Assembly: GCF_010730195.1 (NCBI RefSeq)
Contig: NZ_AP022613.1
Location: 2,728,001-2,792,000, forward strand
From: Mycobacterium conspicuum
GTDB taxonomy: Bacteria; Actinomycetota; Actinomycetes; Mycobacteriales; Mycobacteriaceae
Reading direction: 5' to 3'
Length of the DNA stretch: 64,000 nucleotides
Shown here piece after piece: positions 45,021 through 53,880 of this stretch. Each line of letters begins with the position of its first letter. The stretch's first letter is position 1. The translations under genes were made by a program, and so were the position numbers. The notes under the pieces are model-generated. The model was not told the origin of the DNA, did not search any database, and worked only from the letters and a program-made list of their open reading frames with translations.

Positions 45021-45626
45021 TTGTTTCCCTACGTGTATCGGTACGGCCAGGCCGTATTCGACCGGCTCTTCTATAGCCGGTACCGCCGAACCGCACTGGC
45101 CCATGCGACGGGCCGATTGCTCATGGTCGGCCTCGGACCGGGCACCGACCTGAAGTTCGTCCCTGAAGCGGTGACGTCCGTCGCGGCGATCGAGCCGGTC
45201 GCCGCGTTTCGGCGCATGGCGTTTCGTCTTGCCCTGCGCCACGGCGTCGCAGCCGACATCGTCGACGGAACGGGCGAATCAATTCCCTTCCCGGACAACA
45301 GTTTCAACTCCGTCCACATCGGGCTGGTGCTGTGTTCGGTCGACGATGTCGCCGCGACGCTGCGGGAAATCCGACGCGTACTGAGACCGGGCGGCAGGTT
45401 GGTCGTCCTCGAACACGTTCGCGGCGAGGGCGCGACGGGTCGGTTGCAGGATCTGGTGGCCAAGCCGTGGTCCTGGTTCACCGCCGGTTGTGAGCCGAAC
45501 CGTCGCACCGTCGATTCCATTGCGGCGGCCGGCTTCGACACGACGGAGTTGCGCAGCATCCCACGGACTCCCGTGCCGTTCCCGTGCAAACCCCATCTGC
45601 AGGGCATCGCCATCGCCCGCGATTGA
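45021..45626 (+). CDS. SAM-dependent methyltransferase, UbiE-like
   Basis: This 201-residue methyltransferase has the SAM site RLLMVGLGPGTDLKF, then SIPFPDNSFNSVHIGLVLCSV and EIRRVLRPGGRLVVLEHVRGEG, typical of UbiE/COQ5-like class I enzymes. The only usable start in the frame is TTG 45021, since an in-frame stop lies at 44997. It follows the DUF4389 gene by 14 bp. A related human family (METTL7-like) is membrane-associated, which fits the neighbouring membrane gene, but this link is speculative. Confidence 0.85.
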   Translation: MFPYVYRYGQAVFDRLFYSRYRRTALAHATGRLLMVGLGPGTDLKFVPEAVTSVAAIEPVAAFRRMAFRLALRHGVAADIVDGTGESIPFPDNSFNSVHIGLVLCSVDDVAATLREIRRVLRPGGRLVVLEHVRGEGATGRLQDLVAKPWSWFTAGCEPNRRTVDSIAAAGFDTTELRSIPRTPVPFPCKPHLQGIAIARD

Positions 45627-45704
45627 ACCAATGAGCCGTCCCCGACGTCATTGGAGTGACCCATAGGTGTCACGGGGTTTTCCTGGGTGAGAAGGGGAGG
45701 GGTC

Positions 45705-46568
45705 ATGAATTTTTCCGTGTTACCGCCGGAGGTGAATTCGGCGCGGATGTACGTCGGTGCAGGGTCGGGTCCGATGCTGGCGGCGGCGGCCGCCTGGGAC
45801 GGGCTGGCGGCCGAATTGGGTTCGGCTGCAGCGTCGTTCGGCTCACTAATCTCGGGGCTGGCCGGCGGGTCGTGGCGGGGCGCCGCGTCTGCGGCGATGG
45901 CCGCAACGGCGGCACACTATGTGGGGTTTTTGGACGCGGCGGCGGCCCACGCCGGTGGGGCGGCCACCCAGGCCAAGGCGATCGCGAGCGCGTTCGAGGC
46001 AGCGCGGGCGGCCACGGTGCATCCGGCGATGGTCTCCGCCAACCGCATGCACCTCGTGTCGCTGGTGACCTCGAACCTGTTCGGGCAGAACGCGCCCGCC
46101 ATCGCGGCGACCGAATCGCACTATGAGCAGATGTGGGCCCAGGATGTGGCCGCGATGGCGGGCTATCACGCCGGCGCGTCGGCTGCCGCGGCGCAGCTGG
46201 CGCCGTGGCAGCAGTCGCTGTACAACGTCGCGACCAAGCTCGCCGGCGTCCTGGGCCTGGCCCCGGTCACCAACCCGGTGCCCGGCGACCCGGACCTGAT
46301 GAGTCAGGTCACCAAGATCGGTCCGGTAACGCTCACTGCGCTTGCGGATCCCGACGACCACAACTTCGTCGCGGAAAGCCTTTCCAGCCCGGTGTTCTCG
46401 TTAAGCGTGACTTCCGGGGCGGAATCCGCATTGGGTCTGGGTGCGCCCGGGAAGACGATCCTGGCATTCCAGAGTCCGGTCGCGCCGTTCTTGGACCATT
46501 CGATCGCCCTTCCCGTCACGGATCCGTTGGCTCCGGTATTCACCGCGCTGCTGCCCCTCGGCTTCTGA
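45705..46568 (+). CDS. PPE-family protein (short)
   Basis: This 287-residue protein starts MNFSVLPPEVNSARMYVGAGSGPMLAAAAAWDGLA, with the Pro-Pro-Glu signature at residues 7-9. GGSWRGAAS carries the WxG-type turn of PPE proteins. The roughly 180-residue PPE helical domain is complete, followed by a short C-terminal part of about 100 residues with no SVP or MPTR repeat. It would be secreted by a type VII (ESX) system, usually as a heterodimer with a PE partner; none is adjacent, and the only PE gene in the window is 36 kb away. The ATG has an AAGGGGAGGGG sequence 3 bp upstream. Confidence 0.93.
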   Translation: MNFSVLPPEVNSARMYVGAGSGPMLAAAAAWDGLAAELGSAAASFGSLISGLAGGSWRGAASAAMAATAAHYVGFLDAAAAHAGGAATQAKAIASAFEAARAATVHPAMVSANRMHLVSLVTSNLFGQNAPAIAATESHYEQMWAQDVAAMAGYHAGASAAAAQLAPWQQSLYNVATKLAGVLGLAPVTNPVPGDPDLMSQVTKIGPVTLTALADPDDHNFVAESLSSPVFSLSVTSGAESALGLGAPGKTILAFQSPVAPFLDHSIALPVTDPLAPVFTALLPLGF

Positions 46569-46569
46569 G

Positions 46570-49092
46570 CTATTCGACCGCTAGGGCCTCAATGATGTTG
46601 AGCCGCGCCGCGCGTCGCGCGGGTGGTACCGAACCCAGCAGGCTGATCGCCACCGCGCCGATGGTGAAGGCCACCGCCATCGGGCTTGGCTGGAAGCCGA
46701 CGCGGAAGTTCATGGTGTCCCCGCTGATGAGGCTGAACAGCCACTGATCGGTCAGGCCGAACAGCAGACCCACCACACCACCGACGACGCCGATGCCGGC
46801 CGCCTCAGCGAGCACCATGCGCAGCGCGAACCGACGGGTGGATCCCATGGCCCGCAGCACACCAAGCTCGCGGCGCCGTTCAAGCACCGACAGCGTCAGC
46901 GTGTTGAGCAGCGCGACGGCCGCCACGACGACGACGATGATCCACACGGCATTGGCGATGAACATGCTCTGATGCATCGGTGCTTCGAGGCCTGCCAGCT
47001 CGGCGCGGCCGTCGTACACGTAGTTCGATGCGGGCACTACGCGCCGCACATCGGCCAGCAACTGGTGCGCGTCGGCCCCCGGCGCCGCGACGATCTGCAG
47101 CGTCGTCGTCACCGGGCGGTCAAACCAGGCGCGCATCTGATCGAGGCTCATTCCGACGGTGCCGATGACCGTGGAGAAATACGGCACGAGCGCCAGCACC
47201 GTCGCCTGCCGCGCGCCGTGCGGAGTTTGCATGCGCAGTAAGTCGCCGACCCGGACACCGAAAACCTTGCCCAAATTCTGCGTGAGCACCACACCGCGCC
47301 CGGCGAGCACGTCGGTGCGCGTCCGTTGGTCGAGCCCGTGATACAGGGGGTCAGCGGTCGCTGGGGAGAAGCCGTCGAGCATCACGCGTGTGCCGCCGAC
47401 GACGGCGAAGCCGAAGGCGCCCTCGGTGACATGTGCCACGCCGCGCACGCCGGCTACCTTGGCGGAAAGGCCTTGCGGCAGAGCGTCGGTGGGATAGGTG
47501 TCGGGGGGAGTCGCGCTGACCCAGACGTCGGCATCGGCGGCCGAGGACATCACCGCCCGGGCCGAGCGAATCATGTCGTTGTTCGTCCCGGTGATCACCG
47601 CCGTGGTGAATACCGCGATCAACACCGTCATGGCCGTCGCCCACACGCGTCGGGGCGCCCGTTCGATGGTTGCGGCCGCGAGCGCGCCGACCACGCCGAA
47701 CACTCGGGCCGTGGCGGCGGTGGCGGTGACAATCGGTGTGGCGAGCGCGAAGCCGAGCGCGACCTCGGCGCAGAAGACGGAATTCATCGCCACGAACGCC
47801 AACACGCCATGGTGGTAGAAAACCATTCTGACCGCCCCCGCGAACACCACGACGGCTCCGACGCCGCATGAGATCCGCAGCCATCGGGGCACGCGATCCG
47901 CGGCCGACACCCCCACGGGCGCCAACGCCTCGATCGGCGACACCTTGTACACCTGGCGCGCCGCCATCGCGGATGCCAGCACGCTGGTCAGCGTGGTGAC
48001 CGCGATGGCCGCCGGTACCGCGTAGGCGGGCAGCCAATACTGCACGCGCGCTTCCAGTCCCTGGGTCAGCGCCGGTGGCAGTCGCCCGATGGCCGCGCGG
48101 CCCATCAGTAGTCCCAGGCCCGAACCGACGGCTCCGCCGATCACGCCGAGGATCGCGGCTTCGGCCAGCATGTCGCGGATGATCGTGACGCGCCGCGCGC
48201 CGATCGCGCGCAGCATCGAAATAACCGGTCTGCGTTGGGTGACCGCCATGGTCATCGCGGTGTAGATCAGGAAGGCGCCGACCACCAAGGCGACCCCGGC
48301 GCCCATCAGCGCCATGTAGTTCATCATCTTGACGCCGTCGCCGGCCCGCGCGGCCCGCATGCTCGGGTCGGCGACGACGGCCCGGCCGTTGACCGCGGCG
48401 GTGACGTCGGCGCGGACTTTGGCGAGGCCGGCTCCGGGTTTGGTGGTGATCAGAATCGAGTCGAGCTGACCCTGGCGTCCGGCGGCGTTCTGCGCCAGGG
48501 CAAGTGGCGCCAGGACGTAGTGCCCGCCGTTGAGGTCCGCAAGCCGCTTGCCGCCGAGCACCTCGGCGACCGTGACCTTTTGCGAGCCGAGTTGGAAGGT
48601 GTCGCCCTTCTTGCGGCCGATACCGGGCCCGACACGGACAAGACTCGCACCGCCCGGTTCGGGAGGCGCGGTCAACTGCTGTGCTGTGACAGCATCCTTC
48701 AGCGCGCCGCCTAGCGCGGCGATGTTCGCATCCGCCCCGAACAGCAGGACGGATCCCGTGGGCCCCGAAGTTATCGGCACCGACGTCCGGATCATCGGCA
48801 CCGCGGCCGCGACACCCGGAACCGCTGCCACATTGGCCGTCACCGTGTCGGGAAATCCGGCGTCGGTGATACCCGACACCTCCAGCGCGGCCACGCCGGC
48901 GATCCCATCGGAGAGCCGATTGACCGATCCGCTGATCGATCCGAAGATGCCGAAGATCGCGACCAGATACATCGCCGACACCGCCATCACGGCGATCGAG
49001 GCCAGCGTGCGCCGACGATGCACGGCGAGTTCACGCAGGCTGAAGACGCGCAATCGGCTCGCGGCGGCGGTCACCGCCGAAGCCGCTCTCAT
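46570..49092 (-). CDS. ABC transporter permease, FtsX/MacB type
   Basis: This 840-residue permease begins with a membrane anchor (VHRRRTLASIAVMAVSAMYLVAIFGIF), then a large extracytoplasmic domain, three membrane segments (YMALMGAGVALVVGAFLIYTA onward), a second set of segments, a second extracytoplasmic domain and a final FtsX domain ending ARLNIIEALAVE. The duplicated FtsX layout with about ten membrane segments is standard for MacB-like export or mechanotransmission complexes. It overlaps the ATPase gene by 4 bp. It is convergent with the PPE gene. Substrate unknown; lipids or peptides are possible. Confidence 0.92.
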   Translation of the reverse strand: MRAASAVTAAASRLRVFSLRELAVHRRRTLASIAVMAVSAMYLVAIFGIFGSISGSVNRLSDGIAGVAALEVSGITDAGFPDTVTANVAAVPGVAAAVPMIRTSVPITSGPTGSVLLFGADANIAALGGALKDAVTAQQLTAPPEPGGASLVRVGPGIGRKKGDTFQLGSQKVTVAEVLGGKRLADLNGGHYVLAPLALAQNAAGRQGQLDSILITTKPGAGLAKVRADVTAAVNGRAVVADPSMRAARAGDGVKMMNYMALMGAGVALVVGAFLIYTAMTMAVTQRRPVISMLRAIGARRVTIIRDMLAEAAILGVIGGAVGSGLGLLMGRAAIGRLPPALTQGLEARVQYWLPAYAVPAAIAVTTLTSVLASAMAARQVYKVSPIEALAPVGVSAADRVPRWLRISCGVGAVVVFAGAVRMVFYHHGVLAFVAMNSVFCAEVALGFALATPIVTATAATARVFGVVGALAAATIERAPRRVWATAMTVLIAVFTTAVITGTNNDMIRSARAVMSSAADADVWVSATPPDTYPTDALPQGLSAKVAGVRGVAHVTEGAFGFAVVGGTRVMLDGFSPATADPLYHGLDQRTRTDVLAGRGVVLTQNLGKVFGVRVGDLLRMQTPHGARQATVLALVPYFSTVIGTVGMSLDQMRAWFDRPVTTTLQIVAAPGADAHQLLADVRRVVPASNYVYDGRAELAGLEAPMHQSMFIANAVWIIVVVVAAVALLNTLTLSVLERRRELGVLRAMGSTRRFALRMVLAEAAGIGVVGGVVGLLFGLTDQWLFSLISGDTMNFRVGFQPSPMAVAFTIGAVAISLLGSVPPARRAARLNIIEALAVE

Positions 49093-49832
49093 CGCGCGAG
49101 CACCGACAGCTCGTCGGCGCCAACCCGCCCGTCCTGCAGCGTGATGATCCGATCGGTCGCGGCGGCCGCGTCGGCGTTGTGGGTCACCATGACCACCAGC
49201 CGGCCGCGGCCGGCTTCGTGGGCCACCTCGGCAAGCAGCGTCAAGATCGACGCCCCGGTTGCCGAATCCAGGTTGCCGGTCGGTTCGTCGGCCAGGATCA
49301 GCGGCGGGTCCATCATCAGTGCGCGGGCCACCGCGACACGCTGCATTTGTCCGCCGGACAGCTCCGCCGGTCGGTGTTCGGTCCGGTGGCCGAGCCCGAC
49401 GCGGTCGAGGAGCCGAACCGCGTCGGCCTTGGCCTTACCCAGCCGGACACCATCGAGCAGCTTGGGGACCGCCACGTTCTCCCACGCCGACAGAGTCGGC
49501 AACAGGTTGAAGAACTGGAAGATGAAGCCGACCCGGTGATGGCGAAACGCCGACTGCTGCTCATCGCTGAGCCGGCCGATCTCTTGGCCGTCGAAGATGA
49601 TCGATCCCGAATCGGGGGAGTCCAGTGCGCCGAGCAGGTGCAGCAGCGTGCTCTTGCCCGCGCCAGATGGTCCGACGATCGACGTGAATTGCCCACCTTC
49701 CAGCACCAAGTTGATTTCGTCGAGCGCACGTACCGGTTGACCGCCGACACGGTATTCGCGAACCACATCGCAAAGGTCGACGGTCAGCAGCTTGTGCTTG
49801 GGCCTATCGAGGGTGTCGATTCGTCCGAACAT
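49089..49832 (-). CDS. ABC transporter ATP-binding protein, LolD/MacB type
   Basis: This 247-residue ATPase has Walker A GPSGAGKST (54-62), the Q-loop VGFIFQFFNLLP, the signature LSGGQMQRVAVARAL and Walker B LILADEPTGNLD. It belongs with the LolD/MacB/FtsE group that energises FtsX-type permeases, and the next gene is such a permease, overlapping by 4 bp (ATGA). ATG 49832 is chosen, because GGGGAGG lies 4-5 bp upstream; a GTG 15 bp earlier is less likely. The 123-bp gap to the divergent cutinase gene holds the promoters. Confidence 0.93.
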   Translation of the reverse strand: MFGRIDTLDRPKHKLLTVDLCDVVREYRVGGQPVRALDEINLVLEGGQFTSIVGPSGAGKSTLLHLLGALDSPDSGSIIFDGQEIGRLSDEQQSAFRHHRVGFIFQFFNLLPTLSAWENVAVPKLLDGVRLGKAKADAVRLLDRVGLGHRTEHRPAELSGGQMQRVAVARALMMDPPLILADEPTGNLDSATGASILTLLAEVAHEAGRGRLVVMVTHNADAAAATDRIITLQDGRVGADELSVLAR

Positions 49833-49955
49833 GATCCTCCCCGCCACCGATACGAGTTACACGGGGTAGGCTCCGGATCGGTTCGACATCCCCCGGACTC
49901 TCGCCGTCCGGACGAGCGCGGTTTGAGCGATTTGACGAGTGGGCATCATCGGAAC

Positions 49956-50636
49956 GTGAACGCAACAGTTCTTAGATTGTGCGGCGCGGCGGCGCTCACC
50001 GCCGGCGCTCTGGTGACCGGGTCAGTTCCATTCGCAGCCGCGGCCCCGTCGGTGGCCGCCGGGGCGTGCCCCAACGTCGAAGTCGTGTTTGCCCGTGGCA
50101 CCGGCGAGGCGCCCGGTGTGGGCTTCTTCGGGCAGGCGTTCGTCGACTCGCTGCGTTCGAAGATCGGCGGGAAGTCGTTGGGGGTTTATGGGGTCAACTA
50201 CCCGGCGACCATGGATTTCCCCACCGCCATGGACGGTATCGACGACGCCGGCAACCATGTCGAGCAGATGGCGCAGAGCTGCCCCAACACCAAAATGGTG
50301 CTCGGCGGCTTTTCCCAGGGGGCGGCGGTCATGGGTTTCGTCACCTCGGCGGCGATCCCCGACGGGGCGCCCGCCGACGCGCCCAAGCCGATGCCGCCGG
50401 ATGTCGCCAATCATGTGGCCGCAGTGGCCCTTTTCGGTACGCCGTCGAACGCGTTCATGAATCAGGTTGGTGCGCCGCCGATCGTGATCGGCCCGCTGTA
50501 CGTGCCCAAGACCACGGAATTGTGCGCCGCGGGTGACCCGGTGTGCTCCGGCGGCGGGGACTGGGCAGCGCACAATTCCTATGCCGACAACGGCATGGTT
50601 GACCAGGCGGCCGCCTTCGCCGCCAGTCATTTGTAG
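49956..50636 (+). CDS. Secreted cutinase-like esterase (Culp family)
   Basis: This 226-residue protein has an N-terminal Sec signal (VLRLCGAAALTAGALVTGSVPFAAAA) with predicted cleavage after AAA. The mature enzyme carries the cutinase nucleophile motif GGFSQGAAV (Ser120). CSGGGDWAAHNSYADNG near the C-terminus supplies the catalytic Asp and His region. Cysteines at ACPN, SCPN, LCAAGDPVC can form the two conserved disulfides. Mycobacterial Culps hydrolyse esters and phospholipids at the cell surface. The start is GTG 49956; a longer frame upstream is antisense to the ABC gene. It is convergent with the ferredoxin gene. Confidence 0.93.
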   Translation: MNATVLRLCGAAALTAGALVTGSVPFAAAAPSVAAGACPNVEVVFARGTGEAPGVGFFGQAFVDSLRSKIGGKSLGVYGVNYPATMDFPTAMDGIDDAGNHVEQMAQSCPNTKMVLGGFSQGAAVMGFVTSAAIPDGAPADAPKPMPPDVANHVAAVALFGTPSNAFMNQVGAPPIVIGPLYVPKTTELCAAGDPVCSGGGDWAAHNSYADNGMVDQAAAFAASHL

Positions 50637-50647
50637 CGTCGAATCTC

Positions 50648-50842
50648 TCACGAAGACAGCGTGATTGCCTGCTCCGGGCAGTTCTGTTCACCCATGACGG
50701 CCTGCTGTTCGAGTTCACCGGAGACCTCGGTCACCCGCACGATCGAGTGTCCGATTTCGTCGGCGTCGAAGACGTCGGGTGCCAGCGTGTAGCAGCGCCC
50801 GTGCCCGGTGCACCGGTCGGCGTCGACGGAGACCCGGGTCAC
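50648..50842 (-). CDS. Small ferredoxin with CxxHxxC...CP motif, P450 partner
   Basis: This 64-residue ferredoxin (VDADRCTGHGRCYTLAPDVFDADE) has the cluster motif C-x2-H-x2-C with a distal C-P (NCPEQAI). A His occupies the second cysteine position, a variation typical of mycobacterial P450-linked ferredoxins that carry 3Fe-4S or unusual 4Fe-4S clusters. The GTG start overlaps the stop of the P450 gene by 4 bp (GTGA), so the two proteins are made together and the ferredoxin surely delivers electrons to that P450. The ORF can be read further upstream, but only over the P450 gene. Confidence 0.92.
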   Translation of the reverse strand: MTRVSVDADRCTGHGRCYTLAPDVFDADEIGHSIVRVTEVSGELEQQAVMGEQNCPEQAITLSS

Positions 50843-52023
50843 TTCTTCCCAACGGGGAACTGTAGCGGCAGCGATTCCACCGACCGCAGCGCGGCGGTGA
50901 ATGTCAGCTGGGTGCCGGGCGGGATCTCGTAATCCGGTATGCGCCGGTGGAATTCGCGCAAGGCCACCCGCAGCTCCATCCGGGCCAGGTGGGATCCGAG
51001 GCAGCGGTGCGGTCCACCGCCGAATGCGCGGTGGCGGTTCGGGTTTCGGCGGAAGTCGACGACCTCGGGATCGGGAAATTCGGCCGGGTCCGTGTTCGCG
51101 GCGCCGAGCAACGGGCTGACCCGTTCGCCCTTGCTGATGGGGCATCCGCCCACCTCGACGTCCTGCATAGCCACCCTGGCGACGCCGGGAACCGGCGTCT
51201 CCCAACGCAACAGCTCCTCAATGGCGTGCGGCAGAATGTCGGGCTGCTCGACGAGCTGGCGTCGATGCTCGGGGTGCCGTGCCAGGTACACGAAGAAGCA
51301 GTCGAGCGAGTCGGTGACCGTGTCCAGACCCGCGATGAGGAACAGGATGCAGATGTCGAGCAGCTCCTCGCGAGTGAGTGGCCGGTCCTCGCTTGCCACG
51401 TTCGCCGCGATCATCGCCGAAAGCACGTCGTCGCGCGGGCTGGCGATGTGCTCGTCAATGGCGCGGTCGAAGTATTCGTAGATCTGTTGCGCGACGGGCG
51501 CGGAGGTCTCGTGGCGGCGCGCGAAGCTGGAGTCACCCTCCGGGCGGATCACGGCGTCCTTCCACTGCAGAAACTTGTCCATGTCCTCCAGCGGCAGGCC
51601 GAGCACCTGCAGGAAGACGGTGCACGGCAGCGGGACGGCGAACTCTTCGTGGAAGTCGCACTCGCCCCGATCGGCGAAGCGGTCGATCATCTGGTTGACC
51701 AGCTCGGTGACCCCCGGTTCGCGGCGGGCCATCTCGCGCGGGGTGAACAACGGGTCGAGGATGCGACGGTACTTGGCGTGCTCGGGCGGGTCGATTTGCA
51801 GCGGAATCATCGGTCGGACATTGCCCAGGTCGACCGCGTCCATGTTCGACGAGAACAGTTCGGTGTGCTTCAGCGCCATCTCGATGTCGGCCAGACGGCT
51901 GAGGACCACGACGTCCTGCGGCGAGCGAAACACCGGCGCGGACTCGCGAAGGGCCTTGTACATCGGCTGCGGCTCGGCGAGGCCCGTCACCGCCTGGTCG
52001 ACGTAGCCCTCGGTTTCTGTCAT
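50839..52023 (-). CDS. Cytochrome P450 paired with ferredoxin
   Basis: This 394-residue P450 has an I-helix motif AGLDTV (231-236), with the second Thr replaced by Val. ExxR is at Glu270-Arg273 and the heme motif is FGGGPHRCLG with Cys341. The ATG at 52023 is unambiguous. It is the only one of the three P450s here that has its own ferredoxin gene directly downstream. It is divergent from the YbjQ-domain gene, with an inverted repeat TTACAAA-N10-TTTGTAA between the two. The substrate and CYP family were not assigned; the ferredoxin pairing suggests a self-contained oxidation unit needing only a reductase. Confidence 0.93.
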   Translation of the reverse strand: MTETEGYVDQAVTGLAEPQPMYKALRESAPVFRSPQDVVVLSRLADIEMALKHTELFSSNMDAVDLGNVRPMIPLQIDPPEHAKYRRILDPLFTPREMARREPGVTELVNQMIDRFADRGECDFHEEFAVPLPCTVFLQVLGLPLEDMDKFLQWKDAVIRPEGDSSFARRHETSAPVAQQIYEYFDRAIDEHIASPRDDVLSAMIAANVASEDRPLTREELLDICILFLIAGLDTVTDSLDCFFVYLARHPEHRRQLVEQPDILPHAIEELLRWETPVPGVARVAMQDVEVGGCPISKGERVSPLLGAANTDPAEFPDPEVVDFRRNPNRHRAFGGGPHRCLGSHLARMELRVALREFHRRIPDYEIPPGTQLTFTAALRSVESLPLQFPVGKK

Positions 52024-52068
52024 CCAGCTACTTTGACATCGGCGTCTGTGGTGGGCAAGACCCTAGCC

Positions 52069-52092
52069 TTACAAAGATAGATAATTTTGTAA
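52069..52092. promoter_or_regulatory. Operator-like palindrome TTACAAA-N10-TTTGTAA
   Basis: Perfect 7-bp inverted arms in an AT-rich island lie 46 bp upstream of the P450 start (52023) and 107 bp upstream of the YbjQ-domain gene (52199). The site is well placed to control the P450/ferredoxin unit. No regulator gene is directly adjacent, so the binding protein may be encoded elsewhere. Confidence 0.5.
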
Positions 52093-52198
52093 TCTCGTCG
52101 GCCGACCATTTGATCCCCGAACAGGGCAGACCCGAACAGCCGATGGAGTTGCTCGACACGCTTTACGCTGTCGGGGACCGCGATAGGAGGCTTTGACC

Positions 52199-52984
52199 AT
52201 GCAACCGAACCCCCTCGATCCCGTCGCCAGCGAACGGCTGTCACACGCCGGCAAGGTGTTCACGTCTGATCTGTCGATCAACGAGTTCGCGCTGCTGCAC
52301 GGCGCCGGGTTTGAACCGATCGAACTCGTCATGGGCGTCTCGGTGTATCACGTCGGCTACCAGTTCACCGGCATCCGGCAGCAGTCCGAGTTGCCGGTGC
52401 TCACCGAGGCGACCTACCGCGCGCGCTGGAACGCGATGTCGCGGATGCAGGCCGAGGCGGATTCGCTGGGCGCGGACGGAGTGGTCGGTGTCCGGCTCGA
52501 GTGGCGTCACCAGGGCGAGGGCGAACACCTCGAGTTCATCGCGGTCGGCACCGCCGTCCGATACACCGCCAAGCCGGGCGCGTTTCGGCGTCCCAACGGG
52601 CAAGCCTTCAGCAGCCACCTCTCCGGTCAAGATCTGTCCACGCTGCTCCGTTCCGGGTACACCCCGGTCGCCTTTGTGATGGGCAACTGCGTGTTTCACG
52701 TTGCCGTGCAAGGGTTTATGCAGACGTTGAAGCAGGCCGGCCGGAATATGGAAATGCCGCAATGGACACAGGGCAGCTACCAATCCCGCGAGCTGGCGAT
52801 GTCACGCATGCAGAGCGAGGCCGAGCGCGACGGCGCGAATGGGATTGTGGGCGTGCATTTCGCCATCTCCAACTACGCCTGGGGACATCACACGGTCGAG
52901 TTCTACGTGGCGGGAACGGCGGTGCGCCGCAACGGCGAACCGCAAACCATCGCGCCGTCGTTCGTGCTTCCCATGAGCGATTGA
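52199..52984 (+). CDS. Protein with two YbjQ-like (heavy-metal-binding domain) repeats
   Basis: This 261-residue protein contains two tandem copies of a YbjQ-like fold. Each copy has a segment near YRARWNAMSRMQAEADSLGADGVVGVRLEW / YQSRELAMSRMQSEAERDGANGIVGVHFAI, followed by EFIAVGTAVR / EFYVAGTAVR. There is no signal peptide or membrane segment. Family members are pentameric and of unknown function, despite the heavy-metal label. ATG 52199 has an AGGAGG at 8 bp; a TTG 6 bp earlier is less likely. The next small gene follows after 9 bp. Confidence 0.83.
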   Translation: MQPNPLDPVASERLSHAGKVFTSDLSINEFALLHGAGFEPIELVMGVSVYHVGYQFTGIRQQSELPVLTEATYRARWNAMSRMQAEADSLGADGVVGVRLEWRHQGEGEHLEFIAVGTAVRYTAKPGAFRRPNGQAFSSHLSGQDLSTLLRSGYTPVAFVMGNCVFHVAVQGFMQTLKQAGRNMEMPQWTQGSYQSRELAMSRMQSEAERDGANGIVGVHFAISNYAWGHHTVEFYVAGTAVRRNGEPQTIAPSFVLPMSD

Positions 52985-52993
52985 GTGTGATCG

Positions 52994-53374
52994 ATGACCG
53001 ACTACGACCACGAACGTGTCAGTCGCGCCGTGGGGGCGGCGCTGGCCGGGCCCGGCGGGGTCGGGCTGGTGGTCAAGGTGTTCTGCGGGCTGCCGGGCGT
53101 CGTGCTCACCCCCGCCCGGCGAGGGGTGTTCCGATCACAGCCGGAGCGGATCCAGATCGGCGACTGGCGATACGAAGTGACCCCGGACGGCCGGTTGAGC
53201 GCCGCGCACGTGGTGAGTGGGGTCGTCCTCGCCGAGGAGGTTCTGCCGGCCGGCGCCGTCGGTCCCCACGTCGCGCGTGCGCTCGGTCAGGTGGTGAGCC
53301 ACTACGGTGCGGCCGTCATGCCGAACCTTGACGCGGCGCTTGAAGTCCTCGAGGACGCCGCGCCCGGCGTGTGA
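52994..53374 (+). CDS. Conserved hypothetical protein, possibly DUF5073-like
   Basis: This 126-residue protein starts MTDYDHERVSRAVGAALAGPGG and contains RIQIGDWRYEVTPDGRL and AARALGQ-like segments, with no membrane region. It looks like a small conserved mycobacterial protein family sometimes annotated DUF5073; this link is from memory and not firm. It probably shares a transcript with the YbjQ-domain gene, from which it is separated by 9 bp. It is convergent with the SnoaL-like gene. Function unknown. Confidence 0.75.
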   Translation: MTDYDHERVSRAVGAALAGPGGVGLVVKVFCGLPGVVLTPARRGVFRSQPERIQIGDWRYEVTPDGRLSAAHVVSGVVLAEEVLPAGAVGPHVARALGQVVSHYGAAVMPNLDAALEVLEDAAPGV

Positions 53375-53376
53375 CG

Positions 53377-53829
53377 TCAGAGCTTGGACTGGTCGATCGC
53401 CAAGAACCAGCGGCTGAATCGCCACACCCCGTCTTGTTTGACCGCGGTGAACTCGTAACAGCCGGTCAGGTCGGGGGTGGGTAGGCCGCCGTCCCGGATT
53501 GCGAATACCTGGAAGTAACAGTGTCCGGATGCCCGCTCGGCGGTTTGGTTCTCAAACCAGAAGGAGTTCAGCGCGTGGCGGCGCTGATTGTTTTGCGCGG
53601 CGAACTCGCCTTTGCGCAGCGCAAGCAACGCCATCACGGTGTCGACGCCCTCCGACAGCGTGGCGCCGTCGTGGAGCCGCAAGCCCAGCTCCGGGGACTC
53701 GGTGAACAAGGCCCGGAAGTTGTCCAGCTCATTGCGGTCGTAGAGGTACGCGTAGGCGCCGAAGAGATTGATGATCGCCAAGCGGTCGGCGACGTCGAAG
53801 TTCACGTCGCCGGGTTGCGCATCCATCAC
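53377..53829 (-). CDS. SnoaL/NTF2-like protein (cone-shaped alpha+beta barrel)
   Basis: This 150-residue protein has ADRLAIINLFGAYAYLYDRNELDNFRALFTE, then RRHALNSFWFENQTAERASGHCYFQVF and a final DGVWRFSRWFLAIDQS, matching the NTF2-like/SnoaL-like group seen in steroid isomerases and polyketide cyclases. A possible catalytic His or Asp cannot be defined confidently. GTG 53829 and ATG 53826 are both possible starts, with a GAGGAGGG upstream. It is convergent with the DUF5073-like gene and is the last of several small minus-strand genes. Function unknown. Confidence 0.82.
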   Translation of the reverse strand: MMDAQPGDVNFDVADRLAIINLFGAYAYLYDRNELDNFRALFTESPELGLRLHDGATLSEGVDTVMALLALRKGEFAAQNNQRRHALNSFWFENQTAERASGHCYFQVFAIRDGGLPTPDLTGCYEFTAVKQDGVWRFSRWFLAIDQSKL

Positions 53830-53880
53830 CGCTTGCCCTCCTCAATCTGGACTTCCGGGGATCCTCTCATGCGTCGTCGT

